This document shows, piece after piece, positions 46,972-58,299 of a stretch of DNA of 64,000 nucleotides (positions are counted from its first letter, which is position 1; the number at the start of each line of letters is the position of its first letter). The position numbers and the translations under genes were made by a program. The stretch is from positions 62,001 through 126,000 of the forward strand of contig CANSNC010000001.1 in assembly GCA_947648205.1 (NCBI GenBank), in the 5' to 3' direction. Origin of the DNA: an uncultured Mycoplasma sp. (lineage in GTDB: Bacteria > Bacillota_I > Bacilli_A > Mycoplasmatales > Mycoplasmoidaceae). The notes beneath the pieces were generated by a model that worked only from the letters and a program-made list of their open reading frames with translations, did not search any database and was not told the origin of the DNA.

Positions 46972-47661
46972 ATGAAAACTAAAGTTATTCCACATTTGTT
47001 TAATAGAAGATATGAACTAGAAGACATACATAAATATTTTGATTATTTAAGAGTAAATAATCCACATATGACATATAAAAAAATAAGTAATATTTTTTTT
47101 GATATTAAAAAATATTTTTCTTCAAAAACATATAAATATTTTTATGTTTATTGCTTTGATATTGTTAGACAGTGAATAAATATTAATGAATTGTATACAG
47201 AAGACTATATTGTTAAATTAGAATTTATTTTGAAAAAATTAAATTTATTAAATTCTCTTAATTCTTTAGAAGTAGAATATATGAATCATTTTAAATCAAT
47301 CATATTTGCAAAAAAAAGAAATTTAAAAGAATTGATTGTTGATTTTCCTTTATTAAATTTAAATGATTATAAATTAAAAGAAAAAGCCTACTTTCATTTT
47401 GAAAGATCAACAATATCTATAGTAAACTGCACAAGTTGTGAAATAATAATTAATAAATGTAATATTTATCTTACAAATTATAGAATAGTTTGTAGTAGTA
47501 ATATTGATTATTTGTCATTTTATATAAAAGACATTAAATCATACAAATTAGGATTAAGTGGTTTAGAAATTTTTTACAATAACAAAAAATATATAATAGA
47601 AGTTAATGATAAATATGAATTATTTGTTTCTTATGAAAGAATAATTAATTTTATTTCATAA
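46972..47661 (+). CDS. Unknown cytosolic protein (229 aa)
   Basis: ATG 46972 lies 7 nt after a TATAAT, so the mRNA is probably leaderless; no ribosome site is visible. The N-terminal half is helical and Tyr/Lys-rich. The C-terminal third (about 145-229) alternates beta-strand and loop (ISIVNCTSCEIIINKCNIYL, then NYRIVCSSNIDYLSFYI, ending in a helix), which fits a small PH/GRAM-like fold. That fold call is weak. UGA-Trp at 47173-47175. It stands 17 nt upstream of uvrC, which has its own -10 box. Confidence 0.78.
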
Positions 47662-47666
47662 CAATT

Positions 47667-47672
47667 TATAAT
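47667..47672 (+). promoter_or_regulatory. -10 box giving a leaderless start for uvrC
   Basis: TATAAT ends 6 nt before ATG 47679. Together with the site at 46959 it gives two neighbouring leaderless transcripts. Confidence 0.6.
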
Positions 47673-47678
47673 CAATAT

Positions 47679-49448
47679 ATGACTGATTTAGAAAAAAAAT
47701 TAAAAAGTGTACCAAAACTACCAGGATGTTATTTGTGAAAAGATAAAAATGGAGTGATTATATATATTGGTAAAGCAAAAAATTTATATAATAGAACTCA
47801 TCAATATTTTAATTCTAAAAAAGATCCAAAAACTTTTAAACTTGTTCAAGAAATATATGATTTAGACTATGTTATAGTTAATAATGAAAATGAATCATTA
47901 TTGTTAGAAAATAATTTAATTAGTAAATACAAACCAAAATATAATATATTACTTAGGGAGTCTAATACTTTTCCTTATATTGTTGTAACAAAAGAAGAAC
48001 ATCCTAGGATTTTATATAGTCATGATAATAAAAGGAAAATTAGAGGAACATATTATGGCCCTTTTGCAACCACAAAAAAATATGAATTATATAATTTTAT
48101 AAATAGAATATTTCCTCTAAGAAAATGTAGAATATTACCAAATCAAAAATGTATTTATTATGACATAGGTCAATGCCTTGGACCTTGTATTAATAAAATA
48201 ACAAAAAATGATTATGAACCATATTTAAAAAGAATAAATGATTTTTTCTCTGGTAAATATCATGAACTTGATGAGAGTTTACAAAAAGAAGAATTATCAA
48301 GTGCTGAAAAATTAAATTTTGAAATGTCAAAAGAATATTTTGATTTAAGAAATAGTTTAAAATCATTTTCTTTAAAACAAGATATTATATCTTCAAAAAA
48401 TAATGATGAAGATGTTATTGGTTTTGCTATTAAAGAAAATATTATTGCAATAGTAATATTTAAATATGCTAATGGCTTTTTAATAAGTAAGTATGACATT
48501 TTTACAGTATTTTATTTATCAAGTGATGAAATAGTTGAATCATTAGTATTTGATTATTATTCGAATTTAGCAATTGAAAAACCTAAAAATGTTTATTTGT
48601 CATTAGATAATAATATTTTAAATAATTTATCATTATCTTTAAAAATTAATTTTATTAATCCAACAAAAGGTTCAAAGAAAGATATTATGTTAACTGCACT
48701 TACAAATGCCAATGAATTAATGAAAAGTAAATATTTGACAGCAGTTTCAAATTTATCAAGAGAATCAAATGCATTACAACAACTTCAAGATTTAATAGGA
48801 GTTGATTCTACATATATAATTGAAATGTTTGATAATTCAAATATTTTTAATGATGATAAAGTATCAGCTATGGTAGTTTATGAAAATGGTAAGAAAAATA
48901 AAAATTTATATAGAAAATTTAATATTAAAAATTTAAAATCAAATTCAGATTATGAATATATGGAGGAAGTTATTTTTAGAAGATATAAGTCAATTCTTGA
49001 TTCTAAAAATAGTTTACCAAATTTAATCATTGTTGATGGAGGCAAACCACAGGTTTCTGCTGCTTTAAAATCTCTTAAAAAATTACATATAGATTCTGTT
49101 GTCCCTATTATTGGTTTAGCAAAAGATGATAAACATAAAACAGATAGAATAGTTAAGTCAGATTTAACTGAAATTAAATTAGATAAGACATCAGAGTTAT
49201 ATTTTTTTCTTCTTAATATGCAAGATGAGGTTCATAGATTTGCTATAACATTTCATAGATCAAAGAGAAGTAAATCATTATTTAAAACAACACTTAATGA
49301 AATAAGTAATTTAGGTAAAAAAAGAATTGAAAAATTATTATTAAAGTTTGAAACAATAGAAAAGATAAAAGAAGCTAGTGTTGATGAATTATCACAAGTT
49401 GTGCCAAGAAAAATAGCAATAGAAATAAAAAATAAATTAAAAATATAA
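47679..49448 (+). CDS. uvrC: Excinuclease ABC subunit UvrC
   Basis: The 589-aa protein starts with the GIY-YIG-type domain ([26 protein letters not shown] near residues 11-36, as Ile-Tyr-Ile-Gly-Lys-Ala-Lys). A Cys-rich segment lies near 150-170 (RKCRILPNQKCIYYDIGQCLGPC) and UVR-like and RNase-H-like regions follow (NLIIVDGGKPQVSAALK near 447, and HRFAITFHR near 520). A C-terminal helix-hairpin-helix ends it (SNLGKKRIEKLLLKF). UvrC makes both cuts in nucleotide excision repair. The start ATG has no ribosome site, and a TATAAT sits 6 nt before it. Confidence 0.96.
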
Positions 49449-49500
49449 AAAATATTTATTTTAAAAAAAATATGAAATAAATATTTTTTATATTTTTATT
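49444..49500 (+). terminator. Terminator after uvrC
   Basis: TATAAAAAATATTTATTT (49444-49461) pairs perfectly over 18 bp with AAATAAATATTTTTTATA (49475-49492), followed by TTTTTATT. The 5' arm overlaps the stop codon. Confidence 0.85.
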
Positions 49501-49518
49501 CATTGGTTATTTTTAATA

Positions 49519-49524
49519 TATAAT
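49519..49524 (+). promoter_or_regulatory. Candidate -10 box of the HAD gene
   Basis: TATAAT lies 45 bp upstream of ATG 49569, just after the uvrC terminator. The -35 region is not recognisable. Confidence 0.45.
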
Positions 49525-49568
49525 TAGTTATATTTTATGGATTGAAGTAATAATTTTGGTGATTAAAA

Positions 49569-51119
49569 ATGAACTATAAAGTGGCAATGATTGACTTGGA
49601 TGGAACGCTTTTACATAATAGAACATCAATTAGCCAAACTAATTTAGAGGCTTTAAAAAAATATAAAGATAATGGCGGAGACATTGTAATTGCAACAGGA
49701 AGATGACCTCTTTCATCTTTTGTTTTTAATAAAACAATTGAAGAATTTGTAGGTTCTCCAAATAAATATTTAGTTACATTGAATGGTGCATTAATATATC
49801 AATTATCAGATAATACTTTGATTTATGAACAAGCAATAGAAGATGAAATATTTGAAAAAATTTTAGAATTAAGAAAAAAATTTAATTTGGCAATGTGAAT
49901 CTATTCAAAAGAGGGTATTGATAATAAATTAATTCACTCTTATAAGATTCCATTCAAATGATTTATAAGTAAATTTAATTATGGAAAAATAATTAATCAT
50001 AGAGGCGAAAAACTAAAGACATATAAAATATTGTTTGGGTCTTTTAATAGAAAAAAAATAGATGATGTTTATTCTTGATTGGATAAATATTTTTGTGATT
50101 ATTTAAATATTATAAGAACCTCTAAAAAGGTTATAGAAGTCACCCACAAAAATGTTGATAAAGGTTTTGCATTAGAATTTATAAGTAAAAAAGAGAATAT
50201 TAAGAAGCAAAACATAGTTTGTTTTGGAGATTCTGGTAATGATATTAGTATGTTTATAAATTCTGGTTTTAAAGTCTGCTTAAATAGGAATAATCAAGAT
50301 TTATCTAAAATATCAAATGTTGTTACAAACCATAAAAATGGTGTTGCATTTGCAATTGATAAATATTTATTTCATAAAACAGATTTTTCTAGTGACAAAG
50401 TCTTAAATTTAAATTTTTGTGGAACTTTATTTAATGTTGTAGAACATGTAGATTTTGTAAAAAATTTAAAATTTTGAGAATACTTAATTTCTGGACAACC
50501 TTTATCAATTTTATCTAAATATTCATTAAATGATAATTTGATGATGTTTAAAAGTATTATTGATATAAATAAAAATATATTGATAAATTGTGGTGATGGA
50601 TCAGTAGTTTATTCATGCAAAACAAAAAAAATTATCAAAAAGTCTATAATAACAGAAACTCAACTTTCTTTATTAACAAATTTTCTTACTAAATCTTTAA
50701 ATAATGAGGTTGTAAGTATTATTATTAATCAAACATCAGGTTCTAATTATTTTCTTACTAGTAATCCTAACAACTTTATAAATTTTATTAGAGATACTGG
50801 CTTTAATGAAGAAAATTTTACTGTTATTGATAGAGATTTTGAAAAATATTTGTCCCCACATACATCTAAATACACAAATATTATTATTATAGGTATAGAT
50901 AGCATTCCAAATAGTATAAATATAAATTCTTTCAGAATTGATATTAGAGGGAATGTTATATCTATTGCTAATAAAGTTAATTTTATTGATAATTATGAAG
51001 AAATTGTTAAAGAACATTTTAATCGCTCTGCAATTGAGACCATTGATGTTAAAACAATTATTAATAGTGAAAAGCAATTGTTTTCAACAATTGATGATTT
51101 AATAAAAAATAATTTCTAA
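49569..51119 (+). CDS. Cof-type HAD hydrolase with an extra C-terminal domain (516 aa)
   Basis: The N-terminal half (about residues 1-270) is a normal Cof/HAD-IIB phosphatase: motif [12 protein letters not shown] near 7-17, motif II IATGRWP near 43, motif [12 protein letters not shown] near 194-202, and motif [13 protein letters not shown] near 219-229. Normal family length is about 270-285 aa, so the last 240 residues are an addition. This region has a degenerate HAD-like look ([16 protein letters not shown] near 337-352, in place of the Asp-x-Asp-Gly motif), but lacks the catalytic Asp pair. Several UGA-Trp codons. A pair of tandem HAD domains, one probably inactive, is a reasonable reading. 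Substrate unknown. It precedes potA by 31 nt. Confidence 0.85.
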
Positions 51120-51150
51120 TTTCATTATCAGTAGATATGGAGGATTTACT

Positions 51151-52743
51151 TTGAAAAATGAAATTTTCATCCAAATTAAAAATATAAGAAAAGAATATAG
51201 TGATGGGAATATCGCAGTAAATAATATAAACTTGGAAATTAAAAAGGGTGAATTTGTTACAATTTTAGGACCAAGTGGATGTGGAAAAACAACATTGTTA
51301 AAAATGTTGGGAGGATTTGAATTGCCAACATCAGGAAAAATATTGGTAAAAAATATTGATATAAAAGATTTACCAGTACAAAGAAGGCCAACTGCAACTG
51401 TTTTCCAAGATTATGCTCTATTTCCAAATATGAATGTTGAAAAAAATATTTTATATGGTTTGAAGGAAACAAGAATTAAATTAGATTCTATTGATAACAA
51501 TACATTAAAGCAATGTGAAAAGTACTTTGATGATTGTTTAAAAAAATCAAAAGAAAAAATAAAAGATATTCAAAGAAAAAAAGAAAACCTTAGAAAAGAC
51601 AAAGAAAAAATTCTTAAGAGAATTAATAAAAATGATTTACTAAATAAAATTTATAATATGTCTGAAGATGAATATGATTTAATTATTGAAGATATAAAAA
51701 AGCAATATTATGAAAAATACAACAAAGATTTGCTTAGTTCTATTCCATTTAAAATAAAGTTTTATGAATTTATAAATAATACACTTAATTTCTTTAGAAT
51801 AAATAAATATATAAATTATAAAACAAATGAAAGTAGTGGATTTGTTCAATCTTATTTAAATCATGAAAGAACATACAGAATAAAAAACATGTGTGAACAT
51901 AAGATAGAAAAAATAGATTTTTCTTATAATGATTTAGATTACTGAGTATCATATTGAGAAAATTATCCATATGAGGAAAAAGATTGATTTGAAAAAAGAA
52001 AAATGTCTAGAAAATTAACTAAAGAAGAGTTAAAAAATGAGATTAATCAGATTATAGATTTGGTTGGTCTGACTGGAAAAAATAAAAAAATGCCAAATGA
52101 ATTATCTGGTGGTATGCAGCAAAGGGTTGCATTGGCTAGAGCACTTGTAATTAAACCTGATATTCTTTTATTAGATGAACCTCTTAGTGCATTAGATGCA
52201 CAAGTAAGAAAGCAAATGCAAATGGAATTAAAAAGATTACATGATGAATTAGGAATAACTTTTATTTTAGTAACACATGATCAAGAGGAAGCATTAACTC
52301 TTTCTGATAAAGTTGTTGTTATGTCTCATGGAAATGTTGAACAAATTGGTTCACCTGTTGAAATATATGATACCCCTGCTAATAATTGAGTTGCAAAATT
52401 TATTGGTAAGGCAAATATCTTTGAAGGAAAATATATAGGACATGGTCAAGTTTTAATTCATAATACAAAATTTGATATTGGAAATGAATTAGGAAAAAAA
52501 TTTAGTATAAATCAAAGTGTTAACATAATGATAAGACCAGAAGATTTTGATGTTGTTCCTTTAAGTAAGTCAAAAATTAAAGTTAATGTTGATAAAACAA
52601 TTTATAAAGGATTATTGTGAGAATTAGTTTGTTCATGAAAAGATATAAAATTAAATGTTGAATCAGTGAATAAAGTTAATGAAAGTCAAAATGTTGGATT
52701 AACATGAGACACAGAAGATATACATGTTATGGCGGTAGACTAA
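51151..52743 (+). CDS. potA: Spermidine/putrescine ABC transporter ATPase PotA, with large insertion
   Basis: TTG 51151 is the start, since GGAGG at 51139-51143 is correctly spaced. Walker [10 protein letters not shown] near residues 40-48, Q-loop [17 protein letters not shown] near 85-100, signature [15 protein letters not shown] near 318-332, Walker [13 protein letters not shown] near 338-349, and H-loop [13 protein letters not shown] near 372. The Q-loop to signature distance is about 225 residues instead of about 45, because of a lysine-rich helical insertion. Similar long PotA proteins are known in mycoplasmas. A TOBE-like domain closes it (530 aa). The first gene of potABCD. Confidence 0.93.
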
Positions 52744-52744
52744 T

Positions 52745-53605
52745 ATGAATATTAAATACTTTAATAATGTAAAAAAAGATGCCCCAAAACTTTTATTATT
52801 ACTTCCATTTTTTTTGTTGACACTTATTTTAGTTGTTGCTCCATTGATAACTATAGTGATTAAATCATTATCCCCTAATCAAGAGGGAAATTGAGATGTT
52901 GCTAATAATTGAAATTTTATAGATGAAAATTTAATGACAAAAATATTTATGTCCATTATTATAGCTTTAGCTACATCATTTTTTTGTTTAATAATTGGAT
53001 ATCCTTTTGCATACTTTTTATCATTATCAAAAAGGTTAAGCTTTAAAATATTGTGTGTTTCATTAATAACTTCTCCAATATGAATAAGTTTTTTGGTTAG
53101 ACTTGTTGGATTAAAAACTTTATTTGATGCAATAGCTGATAAACCAAATTCTACATATGGTGATATTTTTACAATAATAGCACTTGTTTATATGAATTTA
53201 CCTTTATTCATTTTGACAATTTATACATATATAAATTCAATACCTAAAAATTTATTAGAAGCAAGTAGAGATCTTGGAAAAAACAGTTTTCAAACATTTT
53301 TTTATGTAATAATTCCATACACTAAAAATGCAATAATTAGTGGATTGACATTAGTCTTTTTACCATCAATTACAATTGCTGGTGTTAGCAGATTTATGAA
53401 TAATTCAAATAATGGCGATTTGATTGGTGATACAACACTTCAACAAGGACAAGCAGCTTTGGTTAGTGAAATTGCTTTAGCGAGAGTTTCTTCACTTTGT
53501 TTATTATTGTGTGCAATAATTTTAATCTTATTTTCTGTGTTTATATTAATACCAAAAATTATAAAAAATTATAAGTTAAATAAAAAGGAGATAAAAAATG
53601 CTTAA
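52745..53605 (+). CDS. potB: Spermidine/putrescine ABC permease PotB
   Basis: Six-helix permease of 286 aa with the EAA-type coupling motif (IPKNLLEASRDLGKNSFQTFFYV) near residues 170-190; quoted segment begins Ile-Pro-Lys-Asn. Starts at ATG 52745, 1 nt after potA. Its end overlaps potC by 8 nt. Substrate specificity comes from the operon. Confidence 0.93.
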
Positions 53606-54443
53606 TCAAAAATTTAAAGAATTTAATTTTTTTTCACTCCTTAGACAATGATATATTTATATAATTGTTTTGTTAATTTATATTCCTTTAATTTTTTTAA
53701 TTATTTTAAGTTTTAATGGATCAAGTTCTAGAGGAAACATTTTATTGAATATATCTGGATTGACTAATTCTAATTACATAGATTTATTCAAGAATGATGA
53801 ATTTATAAATTCATTATTAAATACACTTTTAGTTGTTGTGGTTGTTGTTCCCATATCTATTATTATTGCAATACTTACATGTTTTGGTATGTGACACTCA
53901 AGAGTATTTATTAAGCAAGTAACAAAATATATGTATAATACAAACATTGCTATTCCTGATATTATTACAGGAATTAGCTTGTCTTTATTATTTACAATAG
54001 TATGACTTCCATTGGGGTTGGAATTTGGATATGCAACTGTTGTTATTTCTCATATTTCATTTTGTGTTCCATATGCAATAGTTGCAATATATCCTAAAAT
54101 GATTTCTATGAATGTTAATTTAATAAATGCATCAAATGATCTTGGAGCATCAAATATAAGAACTTTTTTTAAAATTATAATACCATATTTGACTCCATCA
54201 ATTATAAGTGCTTCAATTATTGTCACAGCAATGAGTTTTGATGATTTTGTGATAACTTCATTAGTTAATGGAAATTTTAATACAATTTCTTCATCTATTT
54301 ATCAATCTGCAAAAGGAATAAAGGCTTGAATAGTTACTTTTGGAGCAATCATGGTTTTTGCTTTTATAGTCGGTTCAATTGCTATTGCTATGCATAAAAT
54401 AGTAAAGAATAAAAGGGCAAGAAAATATGCTAAAAAAATTTAA
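53598..54443 (+). CDS. potC: Spermidine/putrescine ABC permease PotC
   Basis: 281-aa permease with six hydrophobic segments and EAA motif (LINASNDLGASNIRTFFKI near 175-193; Ser-Asn-Asp-Leu-Gly). A UGA-Trp at 53892 is needed. It overlaps potB by 8 nt and potD by 17 nt. The tail is basic (KNKRARKYAKK). Specificity is inferred from the operon. Confidence 0.92.
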
Positions 54444-55836
54444 TAAAATTATTACTTTAATTCCAACAATTTTATTAGCTGGCGTTCTTCCTACAACTCT
54501 TTATTCTTGCAGCAATTCTCAAGCATTTTATTTTGCTAATTTTGAAAGTTATATGTCTCCAACTTTAATGGATAGATTAAAAAAAGAAGTTGATAATATT
54601 AATTTTAGATATTATGGAACAAATGAGAATCTTGAACGTTCTTTTGATAGAAATTATGATGTTGCTATTCCATCAACATATCTCGTTGCAAAATTAGCTG
54701 GAGCAGGTAAATTACAAAAAATTGATTGAAATAAATTTGGACTTAGTTATGTAGATTCATTAGGGTCAGTTATTCAAGTAACAAATGCTGACTTGGCATT
54801 AAATTTATTTACACAAGATGTTCAGAGCATTTTAACTAATATATATGACATTAATGGAGATGGTAAACAAGATAATTCTGATAACCTTTTAAATTATGGA
54901 ATTCCATATTTTTTACAAGATTTTATAATAGGTTATAAAGGACATGAAATATCTCAATTAAAATCAAATTCTAATTATATTCCTACATGAGAAGATATAT
55001 TGTCTTTTTTTGGGCCAAGAGTTGGTAGAAAGAAAGAATATAATAAAATTGCAATGATTGATGATTATAGAACTATTTATTCTATTCCAAGATTAATTGA
55101 ATCAAATGGTTCGCAAGTGAATCCAAGTAAAAGCAATACAATAATTAGCATAAATGAATTTGAAAATACATATAGTTATTTATCAAAGTATTTTTCAGAA
55201 CAAAATTCTTTTTTATTGAATTCAGATTCTGGAATTATTCTTAATAATTTTGCAAATAAAAAAGGTGCAGATTCTGGAATTATGTATAATGGAGATTTAT
55301 TATATGCAATGTTAGGAGGAGATGAATATTCTGAAGATTTAACAAGCTCTCCTTTTTATGTTTCTGAAAATGAAGAACTAAAATCTCATTATATTAGACC
55401 AAAACAAACATTAGTGGCTTTAGATATGATGGTTATAAATAAAAATACTAAACACCTAGATACTGCGTATGATTTAATAAATAAAGTTGCACTTGAAGGT
55501 GTATCAAGTAATGATAGTATTTGAGAAGAAGATAATAATGGTAATTATGTCTATGGGCCGATGGTTAATTTTGATTACATATTGTATACATCACCATTAC
55601 AAAAAATACATAATTATGTAATGAATGGTGATAATCCTTCTGATCCAAATAATAATTATAGATATTTTGATTATTTATTTGATTATGGTTTCTCTTCTTC
55701 TTTTGTTGAAATGTGTATGGAAATTTTTAATATACAAACTCATCCAACACCTGACAATATGATTGAAAAAAATTTATCTGAATTAAATAAGTCAAACATG
55801 TTCTATGGATACTCAAATATTAAATTAAGGTTATAA
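54427..55836 (+). CDS. potD: PotD-like polyamine-binding lipoprotein with an EF-hand-type loop
   Basis: ATG 54427 overlaps potC. The N-terminus is a signal peptide of lipoprotein type: basic start, hydrophobic stretch, then Leu-Tyr-Ser-Cys at residues 25-28 (Cys-28; Tyr at the -2 position is unusual). The rest has the two-lobe binding-protein plan and is last in potABC, so it is the extracytoplasmic binding protein. A DINGDGKQDNSDN segment near residues 142-154 matches the calcium-loop pattern Asp-x-Asn-x-Asp-Gly. Calcium binding is inference. 469 aa, longer than E. coli PotD (about 350). Four UGA-Trp codons. Confidence 0.85.
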
Positions 55837-55838
55837 AT

Positions 55839-56777
55839 ATGCTAAAAAAATACATATTGGCAATTGAAACAAGTTGTGATGACACAAGCATTGCTATTTT
55901 AGATGACTATACTGTAGTAACTTGTGTTACAAAAGACTCAACTAAAGAGTTAAATCATTATGGGGGAATTGTACCAGAAATAGCAAGCAGGAAACATGAA
56001 GAGTATATAATTGATATATACAAACAATGTTTGCATGAATCTAAAATTAACCCAGAAGAAATAGGATATATTTGTTATACAAATGAACCAGGATTACCTG
56101 GTTCATTGCATGTAGGAGAAATATTTGCTAAATCTCTTGCATATTTTTTAAATATTGAAGCCTATCCTATTAATCATATACATGCTCATATATTTAGTGC
56201 ATTTATAAATACTAAACATATAGATTATCCTTTTTTATCATTAATTGCATCTGGTAAAACTACAAGTATATTCTTGATAGAAGGTCCTACAAAAATTTTA
56301 GAGTTAATAAAAACAAATGATGATGCTATTGGTGAAACATTCGATAAAATTGCAAAAAAATTAGGATTAGGTTATCCAGGTGGCCCTAAGATAGATTCTC
56401 TTTTTGATAAATCAAAAGCATCATTAATGTTGCCAAAGCAATCAGTACTTGATAATTTTTCATTCTCTGGAATAAAAAGTCATGTTTTAAGAATGATTGA
56501 TCAACAAATTAAATCTAACACACTTGATGTTGTTACAATAGCATCATCATTTATGAATTGAGCTATTAATACTTTAATAGAAAAATTAAATTATTTTAAA
56601 ACTAAATATGGTATTAATAATATTTGTATTGGTGGTGGAGTTGCATCAAATAGTTTATTTAAATCAGAAATTAAAAAAACATTTAAAAATAGTTTTGTTC
56701 CTTTAAAAGAATTTAGTTGTGATAATGCAGCAATGATAGGTTATTTATTTTATCAAGCAAATTTATTTAAAAAATAA
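55839..56777 (+). CDS. tsaD: tRNA N6-threonylcarbamoyladenosine transferase TsaD
   Basis: The 312-aa protein has ETSCDDTSIAI near residues 10-20, metal-binding NHIHAHI near 112-118, and the ADP-binding IGGGVASN near 263-270. The usual Ser-Gly-Gly-His-Thr motif reads Ser-Gly-Lys-Thr-Thr (IASGKTTSIF near 133). It installs t6A37 with TsaB/C/E, not seen here. ATG 55839 lies 8 nt after AAGG and 2 nt after potD's stop. A UGA-Trp at 56559 is needed. Confidence 0.94.
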
Positions 56778-56785
56778 TCAAAAAT

Positions 56786-56822
56786 TTAAATTTTAAATTA
56801 TATTTAAAATTTAACCTTTTTT
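56786..56822 (+). terminator. Terminator after tsaD/pot operon
   Basis: TTAAATTTTAAAT (56786-56798) pairs perfectly with ATTTAAAATTTAA (56802-56814), followed by CCTTTTTT. Confidence 0.7.
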
Positions 56823-56881
56823 GGTTATTTTTTTATTATTGACTACAAAAAAATTGATGAATACAATTGAAATGGTTAACC
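56813..56881 (+). promoter_or_regulatory. Inverted repeats AACC-N6-GGTT and GGTTAACC around the promoter (possible operator)
   Basis: AACCTTTTTTGGTT at 56813-56826 and GGTTAACC at 56874-56881 share the same half-site, AACC/GGTT, on either side of the -35/-10 pair. A DNA-binding protein could use both. Confidence 0.35.
56839..56867 (+). promoter_or_regulatory. Near-consensus promoter TTGACT-17 bp-TACAAT
   Basis: TTGACT (56839-56844), a 17-bp spacer, and TACAAT (56862-56867). It is the best -35/-10 pair seen in this window. The predicted start, about 56874, falls on the palindrome GGTTAACC (56874-56881). Confidence 0.8.
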
Positions 56882-56921
56882 GAAAATTCATATGATAAAT
56901 AACAAAAAATAGTGAGGGACA

Positions 56922-57236
56922 ATGAAAAGAAATGTTTTAGTTAAAAATAAATTAGATAGATATAAAATGAATGTTTTATGAATTAATAATCTTGATAAAC
57001 TAGAAGTTATAGATGATAATTCAATAAAAAATCTTGATGATAGGGTAAAAGATTGAAAAAATTATATAAGTTTGGTTAATAGTATTTTTGATAGTATGAA
57101 CCAAGAATATGCAGAATTATTAAAAGCTGTTTATATAGAGTATAAGACTGCTGAAGAATTGTATTATTCTACTACAACATTTTATTGAAAACATAGACAT
57201 GCAGTAAATGAGTTTTTAGAATTTTTTAATTTTTAA
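56922..57236 (+). CDS. Small sigma-region-4-like helix-turn-helix protein (104 aa)
   Basis: The frame needs four UGA-Trp codons. GAGGGA precedes ATG 56922. The last 45 residues look like a sigma-70 region 4 or ArpU-type helix-turn-helix: LLKAVYIEYKTAEELYYSTT near 66-85, then TFYWKHRHAVNEFL. A proven sigma factor would need region 2, which is absent, so this is a small DNA-binding protein. It is the first gene after a near-consensus promoter with flanking inverted repeats. The family call is by pattern only. Confidence 0.65.
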
Positions 57237-57237
57237 G

Positions 57238-58299
57238 ATGATAGTTGCTAAAAATTTATATTCAAACTCTGATTTATATTGAATACAAAAAATTGATTCA
57301 AAATATTTTGTTAGAAACCAATATGTTGATGTTCAATATTGCAAAGTTTATTTACAACAAAATTATTATAAACTTAGGTTTAATTTAGTTTTTTATATAT
57401 CAAATAATTTTTTTCTTCCTGCAAATAGCATAACTACTAAAATAGTAGGTCCAACATTTGAAGTAAATGATATTCCTTTAATTAAATCAAATGATACTAT
57501 TAATAATTCAATTGAAAATTTACAATATGATACAATAAGTGTTTATAAAACAATGTTTGAAATTGATATATCAAATGATCCCTTTTTTCAAGGTACATCA
57601 AATAAATCATTTGATTTAAATATATCATTTGATTTTGATACTAGTCAGTTAAATAAAGAAAATTCATCAATTGAATCTCAAACATTTGAAACATTTATAT
57701 CTGAATTATTAAATAGTTCTTTTGATATAAGAATAATGAACAATTCATATATATTTATCCCTAATAAGGGAATTTATAATCATGTTTTTGCTTATGAAAA
57801 TGACAATTTAAATAATAGCTTTGTTCATTCTAAAAAAGTTAAATTTGATTTTCAAAACTTTTCAAGTGTAGATTATTCTATAAAGAAACTTTTTAATTTT
57901 GAAGTCATTGATGGTACAAATAATTTAACAATATCAAATGTGCATCTTAAGCTGCATTACAAATATGATGAAATAGATAAAATGGCAGAATTAAAATTTG
58001 ATACTGAATCAGATTATTTGTCTAATAATTTATCTTTTGTGTTAAATAATTACGAAACTTACTTTGATAAATCAAAAAATGAAATAATATTTCAAAATGG
58101 AAATAAAGGAATATTTTTTCCATTTAATACAAATGGATTCTATGAAATAAGTTTTATATTAATAATCAATAATAAACCAATAACTTACAATTTAAGAAAT
58201 AATTTTTCTTATGTATATCAACAAAATAAAGCAAATTTTATTGTTGAACCTTTTTTTGATGAATTAATTGAATATGAAGAAATTACTTACAAAGAATAG
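57238..58299 (+). CDS. Unknown protein, beta-rich and Asn/Phe-rich (353 aa)
   Basis: Starts at ATG 57238, immediately after the preceding stop. No signal peptide or membrane helix. It is rich in Asn, Phe, Ser, Tyr and Asp with alternating hydrophobic strands, as in DLNISFDFDTSQL and LKLHYKYDEIDKMAELKFD. I do not recognise a family. Its end overlaps the next ORF by 26 nt, which suggests they act together. Confidence 0.75.

Noticed and set aside
56922-57236. The small HTH protein as a full sigma factor or prophage remnant
   Set aside because: It lacks region 2 and no phage genes are nearby.
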